In this document: in pieces, positions 6,861 to 14,020 of the stretch
Layout of the letters: every line of letters starts with the position of its first letter
How positions within the stretch are numbered: the stretch's first letter is position 1
Source of the DNA: Planctomycetota bacterium
Lineage (GTDB): Bacteria > Planctomycetota > Phycisphaerae > Sedimentisphaerales > SM23-30
Reading direction: 5' to 3'
DNA length: 18,922 nucleotides
NCBI GenBank assembly: GCA_022705365.1
Contig: JAKJEP010000018.1
Span: 1 to 18,922 of the forward strand
Translations under genes and position numbers: made by a program
The notes under the pieces: generated by a model
Seen by the model: only the letters and a program-made list of their open reading frames with translations
Database searches by the model: none
What the model was told of the DNA's origin: nothing

Positions 6861-8167
6861 ACTTATTTAGCAAAATAGTAGTTTTCTCATTTGGTTTCAT
6901 CTGGTGTTTTCTTTTTGAGATTCCGTCTGTTTCTTTTCTTTTAGCCGGGGATTGGCCCCAGTGGCGCGGCCCCGGCCGGGATGGTATCTGGCAGGAAAAA
7001 GGTATCTTCACCAGATTTGACCAACCTCAATTACCTATCCTGTGGCGTGCTCCTGTTGCAAACGGATATAGCGGTCCCACTGTGGCTAATGGCCGCGTCT
7101 ATGTTACGGATCGCCTGGTCAATCCCCTGGAAAAAGAACGGATTCATTGCCTGGATGCCCTGACCGGCCGGGAAATCTGGTCTCACAGTTACGATTGTCA
7201 TTATCAAAGCGTAGCCTATCCCAATGGTCCCCGCGCTGCGGTCACCATCCAGGACAACCGTGCCTACTCCCTTGGCATGATGGGAAACCTCTTCTGTTAC
7301 GATGCGGAAAAGGGAGATATCATCTGGAGCCGCGATTTGTTGCCGGAATATAAAATCAAGATGCCGGTCTGGGGCATTGCGGCTTCGCCTCTGATCGAAA
7401 ATAACCTCTTGATTGTTGTAATCGGAGGTGCGGATCATGCCTGCCTGGTGGCTTTCGACAAAGGCACAGGTAAGGAAATCTGGCGAGCACTGGATGATGT
7501 GATTAACTATTCCTCGCCGATTGTCATCGATCAGGCCGGCAAACGCCTTCTCATCTGCTGGACGGCCGAACAGGTACTGGGTCTGGATCCTGCCAGCGGC
7601 AATCTGTACTGGCAGCAGCCATTCTCAGCAAGCATGGGGATTGCCACCCCTGTGGTTGACGATCATTTTCTTTTTGTCTCCGATTTCTTTGAAGGTTCCC
7701 TGCTTTTGCAACTGCATAGCGACCGGCCGGCGGTAACCCAGGTATGGCAGCGAAAAGGCAAAAATGAACAGAATACCGACAGCCTCCATTGCTGCATATC
7801 CACTCCCATTATGGAAGGAAACTATATTTACGGGGTGGACAGCTACGGAGAGCTTCGCTGTCTGGAACGGCTTACCGGCAATCGCATCTGGGAAAGTCTC
7901 TCCGCGGTTCCGAAAGCCCGCTGGGCCAATATTCACATGGTTCGAAACGGGCAGCAGACCTGGATGTTTAACGAACGGGGTGAGTTAATCATCAGCCAGC
8001 TTTCCCCGCAGGGATATCAGGAAATCAGCCGGTCGCATCTGATCAATCCTACCCTGGGCCAACTGGATCAGCGGGGAGGAGTTTGCTGGTCCCACCCGGC
8101 CTTTGCCAATCAGCACGTTTATATTCGTAATGATGAAGAAATTGTTTGTGCCAGTTTAAAGGAGTAA
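6857..8167 (+). CDS. Secreted PQQ-like beta-propeller protein
   Basis: An exported protein of 436 residues with a signal peptide (1-30, ending LLA) followed at once by the GDWPQWRGPGRDG signature common in Planctomycetota. The rest is a run of PQQ/quinoprotein-like blades, recognisable as repeats of the type CLDALTGREIWS, CYDAEKGDIIWS, AFDKGTGKEIW, GLDPASGNLYW and CLERLTGNRIWE. Such propellers often act as scaffolds or assembly factors (as BamB does) and need not bind PQQ; I see no dehydrogenase active-site motif. It is translationally coupled to the TPR gene and followed three bases later by an O-methyltransferase gene, so an operon is likely. A paralogue lies at 11437-12774. The fold is secure; the role is not known. 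Confidence 0.9.
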   Translation: MNLFSKIVVFSFGFIWCFLFEIPSVSFLLAGDWPQWRGPGRDGIWQEKGIFTRFDQPQLPILWRAPVANGYSGPTVANGRVYVTDRLVNPLEKERIHCLDALTGREIWSHSYDCHYQSVAYPNGPRAAVTIQDNRAYSLGMMGNLFCYDAEKGDIIWSRDLLPEYKIKMPVWGIAASPLIENNLLIVVIGGADHACLVAFDKGTGKEIWRALDDVINYSSPIVIDQAGKRLLICWTAEQVLGLDPASGNLYWQQPFSASMGIATPVVDDHFLFVSDFFEGSLLLQLHSDRPAVTQVWQRKGKNEQNTDSLHCCISTPIMEGNYIYGVDSYGELRCLERLTGNRIWESLSAVPKARWANIHMVRNGQQTWMFNERGELIISQLSPQGYQEISRSHLINPTLGQLDQRGGVCWSHPAFANQHVYIRNDEEIVCASLKE

Positions 8168-8170
8168 GCC

Positions 8171-8944
8171 ATGAGTAAGAAAATGCTATCCATGATTCTG
8201 GTGGCGGCCGTTTGCGTAACAGTGGGGCATATTCTTGCCCAGCCGGGCGGCAGCGAAAATCCAAATCCGGATTCGCAAACCCCGCCGCCGCGTCCGGAAC
8301 GCAGCATGGATCAGGAAAGTCGCCGAAACCGGCCGCCCCGGGGCGAAAATGCGGCCGCGCTGAAGCCGCCTTTGCCCCAGAACGAAACGGAGAAAAAAAT
8401 CCTGGCGGTTCTGGAGGAGATGAATCGCAGTGAATCGCGCGGTATGATGAACGTATCCCCGACCGACGGCCGGCTCCTGCGGCTCCTGACTGAATCCCTG
8501 GGCGCCCAACAGGTCGTTGAAATCGGCACTTCCAACGGTTACTCCGCCATCTGGTTCTCGCTGGCGCTGCGAACCACCGGCGGCAAACTGATTACCCATG
8601 AAATCGATGCCGGCAGGGCGGCCCTGGCCCGTAAAAATTTTCAGCGTGCGGGCGTGGATGGCCTGATTACCCTCGTGGAAGGAAATGCCCACGAGACCGT
8701 CAGTCAACTGGAAGGGCCGATTGACATCCTTTTTCTCGATGCCGATAAAGAAGGCTATAGCGATTATCTGAAAAAACTCTTGCCGAAGGTGCGGCCGGGC
8801 GGCTTGATCCTGGCCCACAATACCAACATGGCCAAACCAATGAAGGAGTATCTCGATGCCGTAACCACCGACCCGGCCCTGGAAACCCTTTTCCTGTTTC
8901 AGGAGGGGGCCGGAATCGGTGTAACCCTGAAAAAACGCGAATAA
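8171..8944 (+). CDS. Exported SAM-dependent O-methyltransferase (family 3 type)
   Basis: A class I methyltransferase of the catechol/caffeoyl-CoA O-methyltransferase type: VVEIGTSNGYSAIWFS (115-130) is the SAM-binding motif I, Glu144 ends strand 2, and FLDADKEGYSDYL (189-200) supplies the metal-binding acidic residues, followed by RPGGLILAHNT. Unusually, the protein starts with a signal peptide (MSKKMLSMILVAAVCVTVGH, cleavage near AQ at 23-25) and a Pro/Arg-rich linker to about residue 70, so it should act outside the cytoplasm, although SAM is made inside. AAGGAG at 8159-8164 overlaps the preceding stop, and the gap is three bases, indicating cotranscription with the propeller gene. Catechol-like substrates or a nucleophile on an envelope component are possible; the substrate cannot be read from sequence. 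Confidence 0.87.
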   Translation: MSKKMLSMILVAAVCVTVGHILAQPGGSENPNPDSQTPPPRPERSMDQESRRNRPPRGENAAALKPPLPQNETEKKILAVLEEMNRSESRGMMNVSPTDGRLLRLLTESLGAQQVVEIGTSNGYSAIWFSLALRTTGGKLITHEIDAGRAALARKNFQRAGVDGLITLVEGNAHETVSQLEGPIDILFLDADKEGYSDYLKKLLPKVRPGGLILAHNTNMAKPMKEYLDAVTTDPALETLFLFQEGAGIGVTLKKRE

Positions 8945-8969
8945 TCCGGGTTTCCGGGCGAAAGTATGG

Positions 8970-10331
8970 ATGATGGCTGCTGACCCGAAAAAAGAGCTCT
9001 CGCTGCTGGACTCGACCTGCATTATTGTCGGGATTATCATCGGTGCCGGCATCTACCAGATGACCCCTGACATCGCCAAAGGAGCCTCTGGCGGCTGGGG
9101 ATTGCTCCTGCTTTGGCTGGTGGGGGGGCTGATTTCCCTCTGTGGGGCACTGGGCTACGCCGAACTGGCCGCCGCCTACCCCTTCCAGGGGGGAGATTAT
9201 GTCTATCTCAGCCGGGCGTATGGCCGCTGGGCCGGTTTTTTGTTCGGCTGGCTGCAGGTTGTGATTGTTAAGCCCGGCGACATTGCCGTCATGGCCTTTG
9301 CCTTTGCCGCCTATGCCCGGGTTATCTGCGACCCCCTTGCCGGCCTGGCAATCTCCTATGATTGGATTCCCCTGAAGTCATATGCCGGGCTGGTCGTTCC
9401 TGCCGGGCAATTGTTGTACGCCGGAGGAGCTGTGGCGGTCTTAACGGCCCTTAACATCCTGGGTGTGCGGGAAGGAAAATGGACCCAGAATCTTCTGACC
9501 CTGGTCAAGGCCCTGGGTTTGCTGTTTATTGTCGGCGCGGCTCTGTTGTCCCCGGCCCCGTCGGAAGTTACTGCCCCCGATTTTACCCCCTTGCCGCCCA
9601 GCCTGGCCCTGATTTTCGTGTTGTTTGCCTTTGGCGGCTGGAACGAGATTGCCTACGTCGCCGCGGAGGTCAAAAATCCCCGGCGCAATATGGTACGGGC
9701 CTTGGTACTGGGTTTGCTGAGCGTAACGGTTCTGTATCTGCTGGTGAACGGGGCGTTTCTCTATTCCCTGGGGTACCGGGGCATAGCCGCTTCCCAGGCC
9801 GTCGCCGCCGACAGTATCGCCGCGGCTTTCCCCCGCCGGGGCGGCCAAATCATCAGTGCCCTGATCTGCCTATCGGCGCTCGGCGCGGTCAGCGGCCTGA
9901 TTTTTACCGGCGCCCGGGTCTCCTACGCCCTGGGAACCGGGCATCGAGTATTCAGCGTCTTGGGCCGCTGGAATGCCCGGACGGGAACCCCGCTCCGTGC
10001 TCTTCTCCTGCAGGGAATCCTGGCCATCGGCTTGATTGTGGTTCTGGGTTCCTTCGTCAACACCATCCTTTATACCGCCGCGGCCGTCTATACCTTCTAT
10101 CTGGCAACCAGCATATCCGTTATCCTGTTGCGCCGCAAAGAGCCGCGGATAGATCGTCCCTACCGGGTAACGGCTTATCCGCTTCCCACCCTCGTATTCT
10201 CTACCGTCTGTGCCTGGCTTATTTACAGCTCCGTATCGTATGCCATCGCTTATAAACCGGTCGGCCTGTGTATCTCGCTGGGCGTTTTCCTGCTGGGGAT
10301 TGTGCTGTACCGGATCAGTTCCGCCCGCTAA
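8970..10331 (+). CDS. APC-superfamily amino acid permease
   Basis: A membrane transporter of 453 residues with about twelve hydrophobic helices. The first helix has the APC signature IVGIIIGAGIYQMTP, and GGWNEIAYVAAEVKNPRRNM resembles the conserved loop of LAT-type and related amino acid exchangers. QVVIVKPGDIAVMAFAFAAY also fits that subgroup. It would move amino acids or related compounds across the inner membrane. The start may be the ATG at 8970 or 8973; neither has a strong ribosome binding site. It follows the O-methyltransferase gene by 25 bases on the same strand and is probably the last gene of the cluster beginning with the TPR gene. It converges with the isoaspartate methyltransferase gene, with only 24 bases between the stops and no obvious terminator. 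Confidence 0.88.
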   Translation: MMAADPKKELSLLDSTCIIVGIIIGAGIYQMTPDIAKGASGGWGLLLLWLVGGLISLCGALGYAELAAAYPFQGGDYVYLSRAYGRWAGFLFGWLQVVIVKPGDIAVMAFAFAAYARVICDPLAGLAISYDWIPLKSYAGLVVPAGQLLYAGGAVAVLTALNILGVREGKWTQNLLTLVKALGLLFIVGAALLSPAPSEVTAPDFTPLPPSLALIFVLFAFGGWNEIAYVAAEVKNPRRNMVRALVLGLLSVTVLYLLVNGAFLYSLGYRGIAASQAVAADSIAAAFPRRGGQIISALICLSALGAVSGLIFTGARVSYALGTGHRVFSVLGRWNARTGTPLRALLLQGILAIGLIVVLGSFVNTILYTAAAVYTFYLATSISVILLRRKEPRIDRPYRVTAYPLPTLVFSTVCAWLIYSSVSYAIAYKPVGLCISLGVFLLGIVLYRISSAR

Positions 10332-10355
10332 TGCAAAATCGCAAAAGCAAAAGGT

Positions 10356-11210
10356 TCAGGGTGTCGGCTCCCGCACCAGGGGAACGAACCGTACCGGCAG
10401 CAGCGACTCTCTGCTGATAAGGCCCGCCTGATCTTTGCGGATTCGCACCAGATTTTGCACCCGTGAATTCTCACCTACCGGAATCACCAGGCAGCCGCCC
10501 GGCTTGAGCTGATCCAGCAGCGGCTGCGGCACATGATCCGGGGCGCAGGTGACAATCATGGCGTCAAACGGCTGATGCTCCTGCCAGCCTTTATAGCCAT
10601 CCCCGATTTTCACCTGAATCGTTTCATACCCGAATTGTTTCAGCTTTTCCCGGGCACTCCGGCCCAGCGGCTCCACAATCTCGATGCTATATACATAAGG
10701 TGTCAATTCCGCCAGCACCGCCGCCTGATAGCCCGAACCGGTCCCCACCTCCAGCACCTTCTTCTCCGGCGTAAGCCCCAGCAGGCTCGTCATATACGCC
10801 ACAATGAACGGCTGAGAAATGGTCTGGTCGTACCCGATGGGCAAAGGCATATCGGCATAAGCCAGCGGCTGCTGGCTTTCCGGTACAAACCAGTGGCGCG
10901 GCACATTTTGCATGGCTTCCAGCACCTTCGCATCATCCAGGTCATAAGCGCGGCGGATATATTCAACCATCTGCCGGCGTTCCGCCTCCCGTTCCTGCGA
11001 CCGGGGCCGCGGCCACTCAGCCGTTTCCGGCTTGATATCCTGATTCGGAGCCTGGAAAACACGGTACGGTGGGGGAGTTTCCGGAGGAACCGGACTTTTT
11101 TTACAGGAGCCAAATATCCACAATCCCCACATCGCCAGCAGGATCATAACAACAGATACCCCGCTGCTGCCCATCCATGTTTTCCCGGCTTTTACAGGTT
11201 CGACCTTCAT
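10356..11210 (-). CDS. pcm: Exported protein-L-isoaspartate O-methyltransferase
   Basis: Protein repair enzyme that methylates isoaspartyl residues formed by ageing of Asn and Asp, using SAM. The family markers are PLPIGYDQTISQPFIV, with active-site TISQP at 130-134, and the SAM motif VLEVGTGSGYQAAVLAEL from residue 152; RPGG-like LKPGGCLVIPVG follows. Unlike the usual cytoplasmic enzyme it has an N-terminal hydrophobic segment (about 15-34) ending FGSC with Cys36, a possible lipoprotein site, then a Pro-rich linker, so it should be anchored or secreted. I prefer the start at 11210 because the promoter with TATAAT at 11269-11274 would place transcription downstream of the longer frame's start at 11297. 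Length from 11210 is 284 residues. It is divergent from the second propeller gene. Confidence 0.88.
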   Translation of the reverse strand: MKVEPVKAGKTWMGSSGVSVVMILLAMWGLWIFGSCKKSPVPPETPPPYRVFQAPNQDIKPETAEWPRPRSQEREAERRQMVEYIRRAYDLDDAKVLEAMQNVPRHWFVPESQQPLAYADMPLPIGYDQTISQPFIVAYMTSLLGLTPEKKVLEVGTGSGYQAAVLAELTPYVYSIEIVEPLGRSAREKLKQFGYETIQVKIGDGYKGWQEHQPFDAMIVTCAPDHVPQPLLDQLKPGGCLVIPVGENSRVQNLVRIRKDQAGLISRESLLPVRFVPLVREPTP

Positions 11211-11268
11211 TTCCAAATTTCCAAAAATTTCGATGGTTGCCGGACATGACCGCGGCTTACTCTTAAAA

Positions 11269-11297
11269 ATTATACCACAAAAATTCCTCCCGGCCAA
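11269..11297 (-). promoter_or_regulatory. Extended -10 promoter of the pcm-like gene
   Basis: On the minus strand TGGTATAAT (11269-11277) is a perfect extended -10 element, and TTGGCC (11292-11297) lies 17 bases upstream of TATAAT. The start would be near 11262, about 52 bases before the ATG at 11210. Confidence 0.6.
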
Positions 11298-11318
11298 AAA
11301 CAGCCTGTAAGTTCTTGT

Positions 11319-11332
11319 TATCTAATCAGATA
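11319..11332. repeat. Inverted repeat between two divergent promoters
   Basis: TATCT and AGATA form 5-base arms around AATC, midway between the two divergent promoters at 11269-11297 and 11371-11399. It might bind a regulator; it is short and could be chance. Confidence 0.25.
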
Positions 11333-11370
11333 TTTGCCTATTCCCAGTTGATTTCCACCTGCTCAAGGTC

Positions 11371-11399
11371 TTTCAAAATACCACCCCATGTGATATAAT
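11371..11399 (+). promoter_or_regulatory. Extended -10 promoter of the second propeller gene
   Basis: TGATATAAT (11391-11399) is a perfect extended -10 element. The -35 region is weak (TTCAAA at 11372-11377, 16 bases away), as is usual with a TGn extension. Transcription would start near 11406, about 30 bases before the ATG at 11437. Confidence 0.6.
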
Positions 11400-11436
11400 A
11401 CTTTTACATAAAAGATGATTTATAGCGGAATTCCAT

Positions 11437-12774
11437 ATGCAAGAATGGATTAAACCAATGACTGCCTCCTGCCTGCTCCTGGGTTTCTGCTTGGCACCCT
11501 TCAGCACGGCGGAAGAACCGGCCTCTCCCTCGTCTGCTGCCGTCCTTCCCCAGCCGCCGGCAGTTCCCTCTCTTCCCGACGGCCTCATCCCCTCGCCGGA
11601 ACCGGACTGGCCCCAGTGGCGCGGCCCGCGCCGGGACGGCATCTCGGACGAGAAAGGTTTGCTGCCAGCCTGGCCGGCCGAAGGACCAAAACTCCTCCGT
11701 AAAATAGACGGCCTGGGTGCCGGCTGGTCCTCCCCCATTATCGTGGGCCAACAGCTATTTATTACCGGCGATGTGGGTGACGATTTGGTGATATTTGCCT
11801 TCGATACGGAAGGGACTCCTCTCTGGCAGGCCAAAAACGGGCCGGCCTGGAAAAAATCCTATCCGGGGGCGCGGGCCTGCTGCGTCTTTTCCGAAGGCAA
11901 AATCTATCATTTGAATGCTCACGGGCGTCTGGCCTGCCTGGAAGCTGCCTCCGGTACGGAACTTTGGTGGCTGGACATTCTGAAAGAATTCGAGGCCCAA
12001 AATATCAGATGGGCCTTGAGCGAATGCCTGCTGGTGGATGGCCCGCGGCTCATCGTTACCCCGGGCGGGAAAAAGGCGCTCATGGCCGCCCTGGATAAGC
12101 ACATCGGCCGAATCCTCTGGACCACCGCCCCGCTCGAGGAGGATACCACCTCCCATTGTTCCCCCATCCTCTTCCAGTATGCCGGTCGACGCTTAATCAC
12201 CAACTGTTCCTCCGCCCACGGCTTTGGCGTCGATGCCGATACCGGCCAGCTCCTCTGGACCGTCCCGCTGAAAAATCCCTACGGCACCAATGTCGCCACC
12301 CCCGTCTATGGCGGCGGCTGCCTGTATTATGTAACTCCCTATACCGAGCTGGGCCGGGCCTATCTTCTCCAGGCAAAAGAAAATACCATCACTGCCGAGC
12401 ATATCTGGACCTGCCCGCTGGACACCGTGACCGGTGGGGCGGTGCTGATGGACGGTACCCTCTATGCCTCCGGCTACCAGGAATGCAAATGGTGGCTAGT
12501 GGTTGATTGGCAGACCGGCCAGACCAGAAGCGAATTCAAAGACCTGACCACCGGCGCCGCCATCTATGCCGACAGCCGTCTGTATTGCCTCGACGAAACC
12601 GGCACTGCGGCCCTGCTGCAACCGTCAGATAAGGGCCTGGAACTCCAGGGCCGCTTCCGCCTGACTGCCGAAAAGGTTCGCGACGCCTGGGCACATCCTG
12701 TCTTGCTGCACGGGATTCTTTACCTCCGCTATCACGACACCCTGTGGTGTTTTGATGTGAAAAGCGGTTCGTAG
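11437..12774 (+). CDS. Secreted PQQ-like beta-propeller protein (second copy)
   Basis: A 445-residue paralogue of the product of 6857-8167. A signal-peptide-like stretch (8-25) and a Pro/Ser/Ala-rich linker (28-55) precede DWPQWRGPRRDG (57-68). Propeller blades follow, with units such as FAFDTEGTPLWQA, CLEAASGTELWW, ALDKHIGRILWT and GVDADTGQLLWT. No dehydrogenase motif is seen, so a scaffold or binding role is likelier than catalysis. The start at 11437 agrees with the extended -10 promoter; an internal ATG at 11458 (residue 8) would also give a signal peptide, and neither has a strong ribosome binding site. It stands alone on the + strand, divergent from the pcm-like gene and convergent with the URO-D-like gene. 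Its function is unknown. Confidence 0.88.
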   Translation: MQEWIKPMTASCLLLGFCLAPFSTAEEPASPSSAAVLPQPPAVPSLPDGLIPSPEPDWPQWRGPRRDGISDEKGLLPAWPAEGPKLLRKIDGLGAGWSSPIIVGQQLFITGDVGDDLVIFAFDTEGTPLWQAKNGPAWKKSYPGARACCVFSEGKIYHLNAHGRLACLEAASGTELWWLDILKEFEAQNIRWALSECLLVDGPRLIVTPGGKKALMAALDKHIGRILWTTAPLEEDTTSHCSPILFQYAGRRLITNCSSAHGFGVDADTGQLLWTVPLKNPYGTNVATPVYGGGCLYYVTPYTELGRAYLLQAKENTITAEHIWTCPLDTVTGGAVLMDGTLYASGYQECKWWLVVDWQTGQTRSEFKDLTTGAAIYADSRLYCLDETGTAALLQPSDKGLELQGRFRLTAEKVRDAWAHPVLLHGILYLRYHDTLWCFDVKSGS

Positions 12775-12828
12775 GCGCCATCCGCTCCGCCGAATGGCGC
12801 TTCACCAGGCGGGGGTAACCGGCTGGTG
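12775..12828. terminator. Two tandem hairpins between convergent genes
   Basis: GCGCCAT (12775-12781) pairs with ATGGCGC (12794-12800) in a 7-bp stem, and CACCAG (12803-12808) pairs with CTGGTG (12823-12828) in a 6-bp stem. They sit directly after the propeller stop and before the URO-D-like stop. Neither is followed by a T tract, so intrinsic termination is uncertain; they may protect 3' ends. Confidence 0.4.
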
Positions 12829-12839
12829 TTCCTGCGATT

Positions 12840-13898
12840 TTACTTTCGAAAGGTTTTTCTGGCTTCGTACATCGCCAGAATGTTTTCTACCGGGGTATCC
12901 GGCTGGATGTTGTGGGCCGGGGCCAGGATAAAGCCGCCGTTTTTGCCCACGGTTCGAATCCGTTCGTGTACCTCGGCGATGACCTCTTCCTTCGTGCCGA
13001 AGGGCAGAGTTTTCTGGATGCTGATGGTCCCGTGAAAACAGATTCGGTCGCCGAACTCTTTTTTCAATTCCGCCGGGTCCATATCCGCGGCCTCCGGCTG
13101 AATGGTATCATAGATGTCCACCCCCGCCTCAATCAGGTCCGGCCAGATCTTTCGCGTGGAGCCGCAGCTATGCATCATAACCTTGGCCCCATAGCGGTGT
13201 CCCAGCTCGCACATGGCCTTGACCTTGGGGAAAAATAATTTTCGCCAGACTTTGGGGCTGATCAGCAGGCCGTTTTGCGTGCCGTAATCGTCGCCAATCC
13301 AGAAAATATCGACTTTACCGGCGCAGGCCTGCAGGGCTTTTTCACTTCGCCCGTAACAGATTTCAAAACGCTTTTCCATACAGGCCATACCCACGGGATC
13401 TTCGGTCGCGATGTCCAGGATCACTTGCTCGGTCCCGCGGGCATTCGAGATGCCGTTGATGAGGTCGAGGTTGCCGGAGGAGCCGTAGATGATGGCGTAC
13501 TCGGCGTACCGCTCGCACAGGCCGGCAAGCCGCTCGTAGTCGAACCATTCCACCTTCGGCCAGCGAAAATTTTCCACGTCCCGGATCGTTTGGCATTCGG
13601 CCAGCGGCAGGCAGGCGGATTCCAGATAGGTGCCGGCCTGATTCACCACCGGCTTGACTATCCAGCCCCAGTACGTTTCGAACCGCCCGTCCTCCCACCT
13701 TTTCAATTCCGGGCCGATATAGGCGGCGTTGATAAACCGCAGATCGGTGCCGAGATGCTCCAGAACAACATCCATCGAATCGGCGGCAAACTGGTTCCGC
13801 AGTTTTTCATCAATCTCCGGTGTCCCCATATAATTACAGGGAGTAACATCCGGCTGCTGGTGCGACAGGGCGGTCAAGACGCGTTCTTTGGGTGTCAT
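12840..13898 (-). CDS. Uroporphyrinogen decarboxylase-like (URO-D superfamily) protein
   Basis: A 352-residue TIM-barrel protein of the URO-D/cobalamin methyltransferase superfamily, opening MTPKERVLTALSHQQPD. It carries the zinc-type HSCG motif (His243, Cys245) and ends with GGFILAPAHNIQPDTPVENI. In corrinoid methyltransferases of this superfamily a Cys normally sits where this protein has Ala-Pro-Ala-His (His329), so the third metal ligand may be His or absent. It is not a heme-pathway HemE, whose N-terminal signature it lacks. AAAGGA precedes the ATG at 13898 by about 8 bases. It lies 122 bases downstream of the NPCBM-GH36 gene on the same strand and may be cotranscribed, suggesting a carbohydrate-linked or one-carbon role. 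The superfamily is sure; the reaction is unknown. Confidence 0.87.
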   Translation of the reverse strand: MTPKERVLTALSHQQPDVTPCNYMGTPEIDEKLRNQFAADSMDVVLEHLGTDLRFINAAYIGPELKRWEDGRFETYWGWIVKPVVNQAGTYLESACLPLAECQTIRDVENFRWPKVEWFDYERLAGLCERYAEYAIIYGSSGNLDLINGISNARGTEQVILDIATEDPVGMACMEKRFEICYGRSEKALQACAGKVDIFWIGDDYGTQNGLLISPKVWRKLFFPKVKAMCELGHRYGAKVMMHSCGSTRKIWPDLIEAGVDIYDTIQPEAADMDPAELKKEFGDRICFHGTISIQKTLPFGTKEEVIAEVHERIRTVGKNGGFILAPAHNIQPDTPVENILAMYEARKTFRK

Positions 13899-13963
13899 GC
13901 ATGTATCCTTTCTAAACGGATTCGCTAAAAACCGGTGTGGACTTCCATAAACGGCTCTGGCTC

Positions 13964-13978
13964 CCCCATATCCTGGGG
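13964..13978. repeat. Hairpin between the GH36 and URO-D-like genes
   Basis: CCCCA (13964-13968) and TGGGG (13974-13978) form a 5-bp GC-rich stem with a five-base loop in the 122-base gap between two same-strand genes. No T tract follows on the minus strand, so it may only attenuate or stabilise the transcript. Confidence 0.3.
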
Positions 13979-14020
13979 TTGACGGGTTTTTGACGCTGGC
14001 GTCTTTTTAGATAAATTGCA

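Noticed and set aside
13992..14008. GACGC-TG-GCGTC hairpin followed by five T residues on the + strand
   Set aside because: It looks like a terminator only on the + strand, where no gene ends; on the minus strand, where transcription runs, no T tract follows. The two-base loop is also too tight.
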